Source: Kriegella aquimaris (GTDB lineage Bacteria; Bacteroidota; Bacteroidia; Flavobacteriales; Flavobacteriaceae). Taken from it: a stretch of DNA of 64,000 nucleotides. A program made the position numbers and the translations under genes. Below the pieces are notes generated by a model, which saw nothing but the letters and a program-made list of their open reading frames with translations, had not been told where the DNA came from and made no database searches. How positions within the stretch are numbered: the stretch's first letter is position 1; every line of letters begins with the position of its first letter. The stretch lies in assembly GCF_900103215.1 (NCBI RefSeq), contig NZ_FNGV01000009.1:62001-126000 (forward strand), written 5' to 3'. This document shows positions 8,188-18,052 of this stretch, piece after piece.

Positions 8188-11058
8188 ATGGCAGAAGTTG
8201 CAAAAATTAGGCTTAACAAGGTTCTCCGAGAGCTCAATATTTCATTGGATAGAGCTGTGGACTTTCTTAAGGATGCAGGGCACGAGGTAGAGGCGCGACC
8301 GACCACGAAAATATCTAATGAAGTGTATCAAGTGCTAGTCGACGAGTTCCAAACAGACATGAGCAAGAAGGTTGCTTCAAAGGAAGTCGGTGAAGAAAAG
8401 CGTAAGGAGAAGGAAGCCCTGAGACTGCAATTGGAACAAGAGCAGGAAGAAAGGCGTCTGGCCCGTGAGAAGCGAACTGCAGCATCTGAGAATATAATTA
8501 AGGCAAAAGCATCACTGGCGGGTCCTAAAACGGTTGGTAAAATCGATTTAGATAATAAGAAGAAGCCTAAGCCAGTGGTTGAAGAGGCACCCAAAACTGA
8601 GGAGCCAATAACTCCGGAAGTCAAAACTCCTGAGGTCAAAGCTCCTGCTGAGGTGAAGACACCTGAGGTGAAAGCACCTGAAACCAAGGCTCCTGAAACA
8701 AAAACTCCGGAGGTCAAAACTCCCGAGGCGAAGAAGACTGAAGTTGTCAAACCATCTGAGCCCGTTAAAAAGGAAGAGCCGAAGGAAGAACCCAAGGTAG
8801 TAGCAAAAAAAGAACCGGAAGAAGTTAAGGAGAAGCAGGAAGAAGCTGCGCAACCGGAAAGTGAAACGATAGCCACTAACTACAAAAAGCTGTCGGGACC
8901 AAAAATTACTGGTGCAAAAATTGACTTATCCCAATTTAATAAACCGAAGAAAAAGAAGGAAGATGCAAAAACTTCCGACTCGGTTGATAGAAAGAAAAGA
9001 AGGCGACGTATTGTAAGTGGTAACACTGCCAAACCGCCAGCAGCTCGGGGTACTGGCCCTAGAGGTGCGAATTCCGGATCTAGCGATGCGAGAAGGGGAT
9101 CAGGCCCAGGTAGGCGTTTTGCTACACCTGTGAATAAGGTTGAGCCTACGGAAGAAGATGTACAAAAACAAGTAAGGGAAACCCTGGAAAAATTACAGGG
9201 CAAATCGAAAAAAGGAAAAGGTGCCAAATACCGTAGGGATAAGAGGGACCAACATAGACAGCAGACAGAAAAAGATTTAGAGCAGCAAGAACTTCAGAGT
9301 AAAATTTTGAAGGTTACCGAGTTTGTTACGGCAAGCGAGGTGGCTACGATGATGAACGTTTCAACGACCGAAATTATTTCGGCCTGTATGTCGCTAGGTT
9401 TGATGGTTACCATGAACCAACGATTGGATGCTGAGACGATTTCGATTGTAGCCGAGGAGTTTGGTTACGAAGTTGAATTTGTGACTGCTGAAATCGAAGA
9501 GACAATCGAAGAGCACGAAGATGCGCCGGAAGATTTAAAGCCAAGAGCACCAATTGTTACGGTGATGGGGCATGTGGATCATGGTAAAACTTCACTTTTG
9601 GATTATGTTCGTGAAGCCAACGTTATCGCTGGAGAAAGCGGTGGTATTACCCAGCATATCGGTGCTTATGGTGTAACTTTAGAAGGAGGTCAAAAAATCA
9701 CTTTCTTGGATACTCCGGGTCACGAAGCCTTTACGGCGATGCGTGCTAGGGGTGCTCAAGTAACCGATATTGCGGTAATTGTCGTCGCTGCTGATGATGA
9801 TATTATGCCGCAGACCAAGGAAGCAATCAGTCATGCGCAGGCCGCTGGTGTTCCCATTGTATTTGCAATTAACAAGATAGATAGGCCAACGGCGAATCCT
9901 GAGAAGATTAAAGATGGTCTGGCGCAAATGAATTTATTGGTGGAAGATTGGGGAGGCAAGATACAGTCGCACGATATTTCTGCAAAAACCGGTGAGGGTG
10001 TTAAAGAGCTTCTTGAAAAAGTATTGCTTGAGGCCGAGTTGCTAGAGTTGAAGGCTAACCCAGATAAACTGGCTTTAGGTACGGTTGTAGAGGCCTTTTT
10101 AGATAAAGGCCGTGGTTATGTATCAACTATTTTGATACAGGCAGGTACGCTCAAAATTGGGGATTATGTTTTGGCAGGTACCCATAGTGGTAAAGTGAAG
10201 GCCATGCATGATGAACGTGGAAAAGAGGTTCAAGAAGCAGGTCCGGCGACACCGATCTCTATTTTAGGGTTGGATGGTGCTCCGCAGGCAGGTGATAAGT
10301 TCAATGTCATGGAAGACGAGCGCGAAGCCAAACAAATTGCATCGAAAAGATCACAGTTGCAGCGCGAACAATCTGTTCGTACACAGCGACATATCACACT
10401 GGATGAAATAGGAAGACGAATTGCATTAGGCGACTTTAAGGAGTTGAATATTATCTTGAAAGGTGATGTTGATGGTTCTGTTGAGGCGTTGACTGATTCT
10501 TTCCAGAAATTATCTTCTGATGAGATTCAGGTAAATATTATACATAAAGGTGTTGGTGCGATTACAGAGTCCGATGTGTTATTGGCGTCTGCTTCTGATG
10601 CAATTATAATCGGCTTTAATGTTCGGCCAATGGGTAACGCGCGTGATGTAGCAGAAAAAGAAGAAATCGATATCAGAATGTACTCGATTATCTATGATGC
10701 CATCAATGACCTTAAGGATGCCATGGAAGGAATGCTTTCCCCGGAAATCAAAGAAGAGATTACGGGAACTGCCGAAATTCGTGAAACATTCAAAATTTCG
10801 AAGATTGGTACTATCGCAGGTTGTATGGTTACAAGTGGAAAAATATTACGAAATGCCGGTATACGATTAATTCGTGATGGTGTAGTAGTGTATACTGGAG
10901 AATTGTCTTCCTTGAAACGATTTAAAGATGATGTGAAAGAAGTTTCCAAGGGTTACGATTGTGGACTTCAGGTCAAGAATTACAATGACATATTCGAAGG
11001 GGATATTGTAGAAGCCTTCCAAGAAGTTGCTGTTAAGAAAAAGTTGAAGTCTAAATAA
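8188..11058 (+). CDS. infB: Translation initiation factor IF-2
   Basis: A 956-residue IF-2. An N-terminal IF2_N segment (residues 1-55) is followed by a long charged linker (about 60-370) that includes a Pro-Glu-Val-Lys repeat and a basic RKKRRRR patch. A second IF2_N-type segment (about 370-435) leads to the GTPase domain from about residue 455: G1 GHVDHGKT, G3 [17 protein letters not shown]4 NKID. The C-terminal beta-barrel and fMet-tRNA-binding domains run to KKKLKSK. Family knowledge: IF-2 brings fMet-tRNA to the 30S subunit and promotes 50S joining. It is the third gene of the operon, 45 bp after nusA, and ends before a bidirectional terminator at 11134-11167. Confidence 0.97.
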   Translation: MAEVAKIRLNKVLRELNISLDRAVDFLKDAGHEVEARPTTKISNEVYQVLVDEFQTDMSKKVASKEVGEEKRKEKEALRLQLEQEQEERRLAREKRTAASENIIKAKASLAGPKTVGKIDLDNKKKPKPVVEEAPKTEEPITPEVKTPEVKAPAEVKTPEVKAPETKAPETKTPEVKTPEAKKTEVVKPSEPVKKEEPKEEPKVVAKKEPEEVKEKQEEAAQPESETIATNYKKLSGPKITGAKIDLSQFNKPKKKKEDAKTSDSVDRKKRRRRIVSGNTAKPPAARGTGPRGANSGSSDARRGSGPGRRFATPVNKVEPTEEDVQKQVRETLEKLQGKSKKGKGAKYRRDKRDQHRQQTEKDLEQQELQSKILKVTEFVTASEVATMMNVSTTEIISACMSLGLMVTMNQRLDAETISIVAEEFGYEVEFVTAEIEETIEEHEDAPEDLKPRAPIVTVMGHVDHGKTSLLDYVREANVIAGESGGITQHIGAYGVTLEGGQKITFLDTPGHEAFTAMRARGAQVTDIAVIVVAADDDIMPQTKEAISHAQAAGVPIVFAINKIDRPTANPEKIKDGLAQMNLLVEDWGGKIQSHDISAKTGEGVKELLEKVLLEAELLELKANPDKLALGTVVEAFLDKGRGYVSTILIQAGTLKIGDYVLAGTHSGKVKAMHDERGKEVQEAGPATPISILGLDGAPQAGDKFNVMEDEREAKQIASKRSQLQREQSVRTQRHITLDEIGRRIALGDFKELNIILKGDVDGSVEALTDSFQKLSSDEIQVNIIHKGVGAITESDVLLASASDAIIIGFNVRPMGNARDVAEKEEIDIRMYSIIYDAINDLKDAMEGMLSPEIKEEITGTAEIRETFKISKIGTIAGCMVTSGKILRNAGIRLIRDGVVVYTGELSSLKRFKDDVKEVSKGYDCGLQVKNYNDIFEGDIVEAFQEVAVKKKLKSK
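8608..8750 (+). repeat. Short tandem repeat encoding T/A-P-E-V/T-K units in infB
   Basis: About ten imperfect 12-15 bp units code for [15 protein letters not shown] and similar pentapeptides in the IF-2 linker. It is degenerate at DNA level but regular at protein level, so it is likely a flexible extended linker maintained for composition. Confidence 0.65.
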
Positions 11059-11133
11059 TCACAGTAGTGAATCTTAAGCTGTCAAATTGTTGAGGGCTGT
11101 TAGTGGGATACTCAGATTTGATTTGATAAAGAG

Positions 11134-11167
11134 CAAAAAAAAATCGACCTAATTGGTCGATTTTTTT
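11134..11167. terminator. Bidirectional intrinsic terminator between infB and the SPOR gene
   Basis: TCGACC (11144-11149) and GGTCGA (11155-11160) form a stem around the loop TAATT, extended by flanking A and T runs on both sides, so it works in both directions. The stem overlaps the stop codon of the minus-strand SPOR gene (11149-11151). Confidence 0.8.
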
Positions 11168-11520
11168 GGTTTTAATAGCATCGCGTCAGGATATTTTGCC
11201 CTGACCTCCATAAAATTTCGTTCCGCTTCCAATTTGGTTTTGAATCTTCCAACGCGTACGCGATAGGTGGGTGACTCAAAAACAATTTTCGAAGATAATT
11301 GTGGAAAATCTATTTCTACATTCGATTTTATTTCCTGTGCCTTTGAAGAAGAACCGAAGCCTACCTGTATTCTGTAGTAATCAGAATCGTCCTTGGGAGA
11401 TTTATACAGGGCCATTAATTCGTTTATTTTTTGATCTTGTTCGATATTGATCTGTCCTTTCTGTGAAATTCCTAAATTGTAAATAAAGGCAAAAGCAATA
11501 ACACTTATCGTTGTTTTCAT
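11149..11520 (-). CDS. Exported SPOR-domain protein
   Basis: A 123-residue protein with a signal peptide (about residues 1-19, ending GISQ) and one SPOR domain at about 46-118. The domain shows YYRIQVGFGSSSKAQEI, a middle strand SKIVFESPTYRVRVGRF and a last helix EAERNFMEVRAKYPDAMLL. Family knowledge: SPOR domains bind peptidoglycan stripped of stem peptides, often at the division site. The protein has no other domain, so it may act as a small periplasmic peptidoglycan binder. It faces infB tail to tail and shares the terminator. The role in division is inferred from the family only. Confidence 0.8.
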   Translation of the reverse strand: MKTTISVIAFAFIYNLGISQKGQINIEQDQKINELMALYKSPKDDSDYYRIQVGFGSSSKAQEIKSNVEIDFPQLSSKIVFESPTYRVRVGRFKTKLEAERNFMEVRAKYPDAMLLKPKKSTN

Positions 11521-11634
11521 TCTAATCTATTGTGTTTAAGTGGGTAGCTGTAAAAGTAAATCTTTCCGATCAGTCGACCAAAAATGTATTTATTTAGAAC
11601 TGTTATAAATTATAAATTATAAATCCATTAACAT

Positions 11635-11664
11635 TTTGCAAATAAAGTCTATGTCGTATTTTTG
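11635..11664 (+). promoter_or_regulatory. Bacteroidetes-type promoter of the act-cox operon
   Basis: TTTG at 11635-11638 and TATTTTTG (TAnnTTTG) at 11657-11664 with an 18-nt gap. The start site would be near 11670, about 80 nt before actA. It is the only clear promoter ahead of eight same-strand respiratory genes. Confidence 0.68.
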
Positions 11665-11748
11665 CCTGCAATTTAGGCATGGGAAACAATCCATAAATTT
11701 ATCTAAAGCAATAGAAAATATCATGCCAAGATTTGAAATACTTTATAC

Positions 11749-13077
11749 ATGAAAAAGGTTATATACCGTAATCAAATTTCCAAAGTCTTAGGTATCGGTC
11801 TGGTGGTTTTCCAACTCTTTTCCATTTCGCTCAGCGCGCAGGAAGATGCTGCGGCCGCTGGAGGTGATCCAGTGAAAGGAAAGGCGTTGTTCAATCAGAA
11901 CTGTGCTGCTTGTCATGCTTTGGACCGTAAAATGACGGGTCCTGCGCTGGCTAATGTAGAAAGTCGCCTTGCGGAGGACGAAGGTTTGGATAAAGAGTGG
12001 ATTCATGCCTGGATAAAGAATAGTCCCGGGATGATCAAGGCTGGTGATTCTTATGCTAATAAGATATACGCCGAGTATAATCAAGCGGCGATGACGCCAT
12101 TCCCGACTTTATCGGTCGAAGACATCGATAATATTTTGGCTTATACGGCAGCTGCCCCTGCTCCTGTTGCTGCGGCTGCGGGAACCGAAGTGGCGAATGC
12201 CCAAGGGGGTCAGGGATCAGGCTCTGGTATTTCCAATGAAGTTATTTTGAGTGCACTTATTTTGGTTTTTGGCTTGCTGGTGTTGATGTTGTTCATGGTG
12301 AACAAAACATTACGACAAATAGCGATGGCCAATGGCGTTGATTTGGAGAAAGAAATGGGTGAAAAGCGATTGCCGGTTTGGAAAGCCTTCGCTAAAAATC
12401 AATTTCTTGTATTAGTCACCGTAATTTTCCTGCTTTTGGGAAGTGCATATTTTGCATACGGCTGGATGATGCAGGTTGGTGTTGATCAAGGTTACGAGCC
12501 TATTCAGCCTATCCATTACTCGCATAGGATCCATGCTGGTGATAACAAGATTGAGTGTAAATACTGTCACTCTTCCGCTCGAGTTTCCAAAACTTCGGGT
12601 ATACCATCGTTGAACGTTTGTATGAACTGTCACAAATCAATTTATGAAGTTGCTCCTGAAACCTTGGCAGAAGGACAGGCTCATGGTGTTGATTATAATG
12701 CAGAAATACAAAAACTGTATAAAGCAGTTGGTTGGGACGAAGAGAATCAAAAATATACAGGTGAATCCAAGCCGGTGGAATGGATACGGGTGCATAATCT
12801 TCCTGATTTTGCTTATTTCAACCACTCACAACATGTTTCTGTAGCGGGTGTTGAATGTCAGACTTGTCATGGGCCTGTAGAAGAAATGGAAGTTATGTAT
12901 CAACATGCTCCATTGACTATGGGATGGTGTATAAACTGTCATAGGGAGACCAATGTTAAGGTCGCTGGTAATGCATACTATGAGAAAATACATGCCGAAC
13001 TTTCCAAAAAATATGGTGTAGACCAGCTTACGGCGGCCCAAATGGGTGGATTGGAGTGCGGAAAGTGTCATTATTGA
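11749..13077 (+). CDS. actA: Alternative complex III subunit A, multihaem cytochrome c with an extra N-terminal haem domain
   Basis: The 442-residue protein starts with a signal peptide (about 1-30, ending SLSAQ). A monohaem cytochrome c domain follows (CAACH at 52-56, probable axial Met in KMTGPAL), then an Ala-Pro linker, a membrane helix near 161-183 and another near 213-237. The C-terminal part holds five CxxCH motifs: CKYCH, CMNCH, CQTCH, CINCH and CGKCH. Family knowledge: the five-haem part is ActA, which passes electrons from the ActB/ActC quinol site to periplasmic acceptors. The N-terminal monohaem domain is additional to the pentahaem core, giving six haem sites. It starts the operon and is followed 34 bp later by actB. 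Confidence 0.92.
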   Translation: MKKVIYRNQISKVLGIGLVVFQLFSISLSAQEDAAAAGGDPVKGKALFNQNCAACHALDRKMTGPALANVESRLAEDEGLDKEWIHAWIKNSPGMIKAGDSYANKIYAEYNQAAMTPFPTLSVEDIDNILAYTAAAPAPVAAAAGTEVANAQGGQGSGSGISNEVILSALILVFGLLVLMLFMVNKTLRQIAMANGVDLEKEMGEKRLPVWKAFAKNQFLVLVTVIFLLLGSAYFAYGWMMQVGVDQGYEPIQPIHYSHRIHAGDNKIECKYCHSSARVSKTSGIPSLNVCMNCHKSIYEVAPETLAEGQAHGVDYNAEIQKLYKAVGWDEENQKYTGESKPVEWIRVHNLPDFAYFNHSQHVSVAGVECQTCHGPVEEMEVMYQHAPLTMGWCINCHRETNVKVAGNAYYEKIHAELSKKYGVDQLTAAQMGGLECGKCHY

Positions 13078-13111
13078 TTAAAAAAAAGTAGCTAAATACC
13101 TATAAATAAGT

Positions 13112-16100
13112 ATGGCATCAAACAAGAAATATTGGAAAAACGAAGCGGAGTTAAATCCTAACGATTCCATTGTTGAGGCGCTAAGACAGAATGAATTTGT
13201 TGAAGATATACCTGTCGACAAGTTTTTGGGCGATAAAGAGAATTTGTCTGCCACAAGTACCAATAGAAGGGATTTTCTTAAATATGTAGGTTTCAGTACG
13301 GCAGCTGCTACGGTAGCCGCTTGTGAGGGGCCGGTAATTAAATCGATACCTTATGTGGTGCAGCCTGAGAATATTATTCCTGGTGTAGCTAATTATTATG
13401 CTACCACAATAGCCGATGGATTTGATTTTGCAAGTGTCTTGATCAAAACCCGTGAGGGTCGTCCGATTAAGGTTGAGAATAATACCGATGCCAAAGTTGC
13501 TGGTGGGGCGAATGCCAGAGTGCAGGCATCAGTGTTGTCATTATACGATAGTACTCGTATTCAGGGGCCCTTGGCGAATGGAGAGCCGGTTGAATGGTCG
13601 GTCTTGGATGCTGCGGCCAAGGCGAAATTGAATGCATTAAAAGGTTCGGGCAAACAAATTGCTGTTTTGACACAGACTTATGCCAGTCCTTCGACTACAA
13701 GATTATTGCGAGAATTTAAAGAGGCGTATGGAAATGTAAACCATGTCGTTTATGATGCTATCTCCGAAGATGCTGCATTAACGGCATTTGAGAATCGGTA
13801 TGGTGAGCGCGCCTTGGCCGATTATAATTTTGAAAATGCTGAAATAATAGTTTCTTTCGGTGCAGACTTTCTTTCCGATTGGCAAGGAGGTGGCTATGAT
13901 GGTGGTTATGCCAAAGGACGTATTCCTAAAAATGGTAAGATGTCTAGGCATGTACAATTTGAGGCGAATATGTCGTTGACGGGGGCAAATGCTGATAAGC
14001 GTGTTCCTTTGACGCCGATGCAACAGAAAATTGCTTTGGCTCAGTTATATGCAAAATTAAATGGTACGAATGTATCTGGTGAATTGCCGGAATATGCGCA
14101 ACGGGAAATTGAAAATGTTGCGGCACACATACGAAAAAATAAATCTGCAGCCGTTGTTGTTACCGGTATAGATGATGTAAATGCACAGACCGTAGTCTTA
14201 TCTATTAATGATGAGATGTTGGGAAGTAGGGCTTTTGATGCCCAAGCGCCCCGATATGTGCGACAAGGAAGCAATGCCGCAGTAAATACTTTGATCGCGG
14301 ACATGAAGGCTGGTAAAGTTGGGGCTCTGTTAATGGATGGGGTAAATCCAATGTATTCATTGCCTAATGCCGCTGATTTTGCGGAAGGTATTTCAAAAGT
14401 TGATTTTTCGGTGGCCTTTTCGACCAACTGGAACGAAACTACCGAAGTCACTCAATACACAGCTGCAGCGAACCATTACCTTGAATCATGGGGAGATGTC
14501 GAAATCAAAAAAGGGCATTACAGCCTAACGCAGCCTACAATTCGTGAGTTGTTCGATACGCGACAGTTTCAGGGCGCATTGTTGCAGTGGACGGGTAGTG
14601 AGAAAACATATTACGATTATATAAAGGAAACATGGAGCACTGCTGTCTTGAATGGCGGTGATTGGAACAAGGCGCTGCATGATGGTGTTTTTGTAGCTTC
14701 TTCCGATGTGTTGGAGACAGAAGAGTCAGACCCCGTAAATGGAGGTGTGCAATCTGATAAAGAGGAAGTGGAATCGTTGGATGATTCGGTTTCCGAATCT
14801 ACCGTTATTCCTATTGCTTCCGCTGTACGAAGTTTGGCCAGTGCCACTAGTGGTGGGGGTATGGAGCTTACGTTGTATTCCAAGGTAGGTATGGGTGATG
14901 GCCAGCAGGCAAGTAATCCTTGGTTGCAAGAGTTTCCAGATCCAATTACACGTGTTTCTTGGGATAATTATGTGACTGTTTCCAAATCAGATGCCGAGAA
15001 ACTTGGTTTGGTGAACGAGCATGTTGCCAACGGCGGTATGGATGGGAGTTATGCGAAGCTTACGGTTAACGGAGTAGCGCTTAACAACGTTCCGGTTATC
15101 GTTCAGCCCGGTCAGGCGCCAGGTTCTGTAGGTTTGTCTTTTGGTTATGGGAAACAAGTTGGCATGAAATCTGAAATGCAGACCGGTGTCAATGCATATC
15201 CTTTATATCAGAATTTTAATAAAGTTCAGTCCGTTACTTTGGAGAAGGCAAGTGGTATGCACGAATTTGCGTGTGTTCAGTTGCATAAGACTTTGATGGG
15301 AAGGGGCGATATTATTAAAGAGACAAGTTTAGAAATTTTTAATACGAAAGACCATGCCGAGTGGAATATTGTACCACAGGTATCTTTGAACCATCAGGAA
15401 GTTCCTGCTACAAGTGTCGATCTTTGGGATAGCTTTGACCGCTCTATCGGTCATCATTTTAATTTGTCGATTGATTTGAACGCTTGTACCGGTTGTGGTG
15501 CCTGCGTTATAGCCTGTCATGCAGAGAACAATGTACCTGTTGTTGGAAAAGAAGAGGTAAGACGTTCTCGCGACATGCATTGGTTGCGTATTGATAGGTA
15601 TTATTCTTCTGAGGATACTTTCGAAGAGGATAATATTAAGAAAGATGAATTCGACGGACTTTCAGGTGAAAAAGGTTCTTTGGGTGGGTTTGGAGAGTTG
15701 GAGCATCCGGCAGCCAATCCTCAAGTGGCCTTTCAGCCGGTAATGTGTCAACATTGTAATCACGCACCGTGTGAAACGGTTTGTCCTGTTGCGGCAACAT
15801 CACATAGTAGGCAAGGTCAGAACCATATGGCCTATAACCGATGCGTGGGTACTAGGTATTGTGCAAACAACTGTCCATACAAAGTGCGACGTTTCAACTG
15901 GTTCCTTTACAATAATAATGAAGAATTTGATTATTATATGAACAATGATTTGGGGAAAATGGTTATTAACCCTGATGTCAATGTTCGGTCTAGAGGTGTT
16001 ATGGAAAAATGTTCCATGTGTATCCAAATGACGCAAAAAACGATTTTGGACGCTAAGCGTGATGGTCGTGTAATCAAAGACGGGGAATTCCAAACAGCAT

Positions 16101-16270
16101 GTTCTGCCGCTTGTAGTAGTGGAGCAATGGTCTTTGGAGATGTCAATGATAAAGATAGTCAGGTGGCTGAGTTAAGCCATAGTAACAGGATGTACCATCT
16201 TTTGGAACATGTTGGTACCAAACCGAATGTATTCTATCACGTTAAGGTTAGGAATAACAACGAAGCATAA
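13112..16270 (+). CDS. actB: Alternative complex III subunit B, molybdopterin-like/iron-sulfur protein
   Basis: A 1,052-residue protein. A twin-arginine-type element (RRDFLKYVGF, residues 52-61) is followed by a hydrophobic run with AAATVAAC. The long central part resembles the molybdopterin oxidoreductase fold. The C-terminal ferredoxin-like module carries four cysteine groups: CTGCGACVIAC, CQHCNHAPCETVCP, CANNCP and CSMC, enough for several iron-sulfur clusters. Family knowledge: ActB sits on the periplasmic side and moves electrons from the quinol site of ActC to ActA; its molybdopterin-like part has no molybdenum cofactor. The acidic segment near residues 535-560 (SDVLETEESD and after) looks like a variable loop. 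Confidence 0.93.
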   Translation: MASNKKYWKNEAELNPNDSIVEALRQNEFVEDIPVDKFLGDKENLSATSTNRRDFLKYVGFSTAAATVAACEGPVIKSIPYVVQPENIIPGVANYYATTIADGFDFASVLIKTREGRPIKVENNTDAKVAGGANARVQASVLSLYDSTRIQGPLANGEPVEWSVLDAAAKAKLNALKGSGKQIAVLTQTYASPSTTRLLREFKEAYGNVNHVVYDAISEDAALTAFENRYGERALADYNFENAEIIVSFGADFLSDWQGGGYDGGYAKGRIPKNGKMSRHVQFEANMSLTGANADKRVPLTPMQQKIALAQLYAKLNGTNVSGELPEYAQREIENVAAHIRKNKSAAVVVTGIDDVNAQTVVLSINDEMLGSRAFDAQAPRYVRQGSNAAVNTLIADMKAGKVGALLMDGVNPMYSLPNAADFAEGISKVDFSVAFSTNWNETTEVTQYTAAANHYLESWGDVEIKKGHYSLTQPTIRELFDTRQFQGALLQWTGSEKTYYDYIKETWSTAVLNGGDWNKALHDGVFVASSDVLETEESDPVNGGVQSDKEEVESLDDSVSESTVIPIASAVRSLASATSGGGMELTLYSKVGMGDGQQASNPWLQEFPDPITRVSWDNYVTVSKSDAEKLGLVNEHVANGGMDGSYAKLTVNGVALNNVPVIVQPGQAPGSVGLSFGYGKQVGMKSEMQTGVNAYPLYQNFNKVQSVTLEKASGMHEFACVQLHKTLMGRGDIIKETSLEIFNTKDHAEWNIVPQVSLNHQEVPATSVDLWDSFDRSIGHHFNLSIDLNACTGCGACVIACHAENNVPVVGKEEVRRSRDMHWLRIDRYYSSEDTFEEDNIKKDEFDGLSGEKGSLGGFGELEHPAANPQVAFQPVMCQHCNHAPCETVCPVAATSHSRQGQNHMAYNRCVGTRYCANNCPYKVRRFNWFLYNNNEEFDYYMNNDLGKMVINPDVNVRSRGVMEKCSMCIQMTQKTILDAKRDGRVIKDGEFQTACSAACSSGAMVFGDVNDKDSQVAELSHSNRMYHLLEHVGTKPNVFYHVKVRNNNEA

Positions 16271-16304
16271 TCATAAATTAAGCAAGTAACTATAATAGAA
16301 ATCT

Positions 16305-18050
16305 ATGGCGTCGCATTACGAAGCACCTATACGAAAACCCTTGGTTGTTGGAGACAAAGGCTATCACGATGTATCAGTCGATATAGCAGCTCCGGTAGAA
16401 GGTAGAGCCAATAAGCATTGGTGGATCGTCTTCTCTATTTCCTTGGCGGCATTTCTTTGGGGAGTGGGTTGTATTCTTTATACAATTTCTACAGGAATCG
16501 GTACTTGGGGGTTGAACAAAACCGTAGGCTGGGCCTGGGATATTACCAACTTTGTTTGGTGGGTAGGTATTGGTCATGCCGGTACTTTAATATCGGCCGT
16601 ATTATTACTTTTCCGACAAAAGTGGAGAATGGCAATTAACCGTTCCGCTGAGGCAATGACCATATTTTCTGTGGTACAGGCAGGACTTTTTCCAATTATA
16701 CACATGGGCCGACCATGGTTGGGGTATTGGGTACTTCCTATTCCGAACCAATTTGGCTCGCTATGGGTGAACTTTAACTCACCGCTTTTATGGGATGTAT
16801 TTGCGATATCAACGTACCTTTCGGTTTCATTGGTCTTCTGGTGGACAGGGTTGTTACCTGATTTTGCCATGATTCGAGATCGTGCCGTAAAGCCTTTCCA
16901 AAAGAAAATATACAGCCTGTTAAGCTTCGGTTGGACGGGTCGTGCAAAAGACTGGCAACGTTTTGAAGAGGTGTCTTTGGTGCTGGCCGGTCTAGCTACG
17001 CCACTTGTACTTTCGGTACACACTATCGTATCGTTTGACTTTGCTACTTCGGTAATCCCCGGATGGCATACGACTATATTCCCTCCTTATTTTGTGGCAG
17101 GTGCAGTTTTCTCTGGCTTTGCCATGGTGAATACGCTATTGATCATCATGCGTAAGGTGTGTCATCTCGAGGCTTATATTACGGTTCAACATATCGAATT
17201 GATGAATATTGTAATAATGGTCACTGGGTCTATTGTGGGTTGTGCCTACATTACCGAGTTGTTCATGGCATGGTATTCTGGTGTTGAATACGAGCAGTAC
17301 GCATTTTTGAACCGGGCTACCGGTCCTTATTGGTGGGCATATTGGTCAATGATGACTTGTAACGTTTTCTCTCCACAGTTTATGTGGTTCAAAAAGTTGC
17401 GAACAAGTATTATGTTCTCCTTCTTTATTTCGATTGTAGTGAATATTGGAATGTGGTTTGAACGTTTTGTTATTATAGTCACATCTTTGCACAGGGATTA
17501 TCTTCCATCTTCATGGACGATGTTCTCTCCAACGTTTGTTGATGTCGGAATTTTTGTGGGCACGATAGGATTCTTCTTTGTATTGTTCTTATTATATGCG
17601 CGTACTTTCCCTGTTATTGCACAGGCCGAGGTAAAATCAATTTTGAAATCTTCAGGTGAAAAGTACAAGAAGTTAAGAGAAGCTGGAAAACCGCTTTATC
17701 AGATCACTATTATGCCAGATAATCGACCAGGCGCAACGATTGAAAAGGCTGTAGTGGAAAAACCGAAGGTTGCCCCAGTCGAAAAGAAAGAAGAGGTTTC
17801 TGCTTTGCTAGGTGCTTTAGGTGTTTTTGACCCGACAAAAGATACAGCCGATGATCTTAAGAAGGTGAAAGGTGTTGGTCCTAAAATGGAGGAGACCTTA
17901 AACGAGATCGGTATATACACTTTTGCGCAAGTAAGCAGAATGACCGAAAAGGAATACGATTTACTCGATTCTATTACCGGCTCTTTTCCTGGTAGGGCGC
18001 AAAGAGACGATTGGGCTGGACAGGCAGAAAAATTAAACAACAAAAAATAG
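16305..18050 (+). CDS. actC: Alternative complex III subunit C (NrfD-like quinol-binding) with a C-terminal helix-hairpin-helix-like domain
   Basis: A 581-residue membrane protein. Residues about 35-450 hold ten or so hydrophobic helices of the NrfD/PsrC family (for example WWVGIGHAGTLISAVLLLFR, HMGRPWLGYWVLP, GTIGFFFVLFLLYARTFPV). Family knowledge: ActC binds the quinol and may take part in proton translocation. After the last helix there is a linker (about 450-515, Pro/Glu/Lys-rich), then a soluble domain with LKKVKGVGPKMEETLNEIG and GSFPGRAQRDDWAGQA (about 517-578). This is the helix-hairpin-helix-like unit often attached to other proteins such as NADH dehydrogenase subunits. ActC proteins are usually about 470-480 residues, so the extension is extra. 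It is 34 bp after actB and 2 bp before actD. Confidence 0.92.
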   Translation: MASHYEAPIRKPLVVGDKGYHDVSVDIAAPVEGRANKHWWIVFSISLAAFLWGVGCILYTISTGIGTWGLNKTVGWAWDITNFVWWVGIGHAGTLISAVLLLFRQKWRMAINRSAEAMTIFSVVQAGLFPIIHMGRPWLGYWVLPIPNQFGSLWVNFNSPLLWDVFAISTYLSVSLVFWWTGLLPDFAMIRDRAVKPFQKKIYSLLSFGWTGRAKDWQRFEEVSLVLAGLATPLVLSVHTIVSFDFATSVIPGWHTTIFPPYFVAGAVFSGFAMVNTLLIIMRKVCHLEAYITVQHIELMNIVIMVTGSIVGCAYITELFMAWYSGVEYEQYAFLNRATGPYWWAYWSMMTCNVFSPQFMWFKKLRTSIMFSFFISIVVNIGMWFERFVIIVTSLHRDYLPSSWTMFSPTFVDVGIFVGTIGFFFVLFLLYARTFPVIAQAEVKSILKSSGEKYKKLREAGKPLYQITIMPDNRPGATIEKAVVEKPKVAPVEKKEEVSALLGALGVFDPTKDTADDLKKVKGVGPKMEETLNEIGIYTFAQVSRMTEKEYDLLDSITGSFPGRAQRDDWAGQAEKLNNKK

Positions 18051-18052
18051 AT

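Noticed and set aside
8328-8876. Minus-strand open frame of 182 residues opposite infB
   Set aside because: Low-complexity Ser/Thr/Gly-rich translation produced by the repeat and codon bias of infB; no start context or family, and infB is certain.
13077-16270. Several minus-strand frames opposite actB
   Set aside because: They lie wholly inside a well-supported gene and show no recognisable protein pattern.
18011-18052. Longer start of actD inside actC
   Set aside because: The added residues come from the end of actC in another frame; the ATG at 18053 directly after the actC stop fits the family better.
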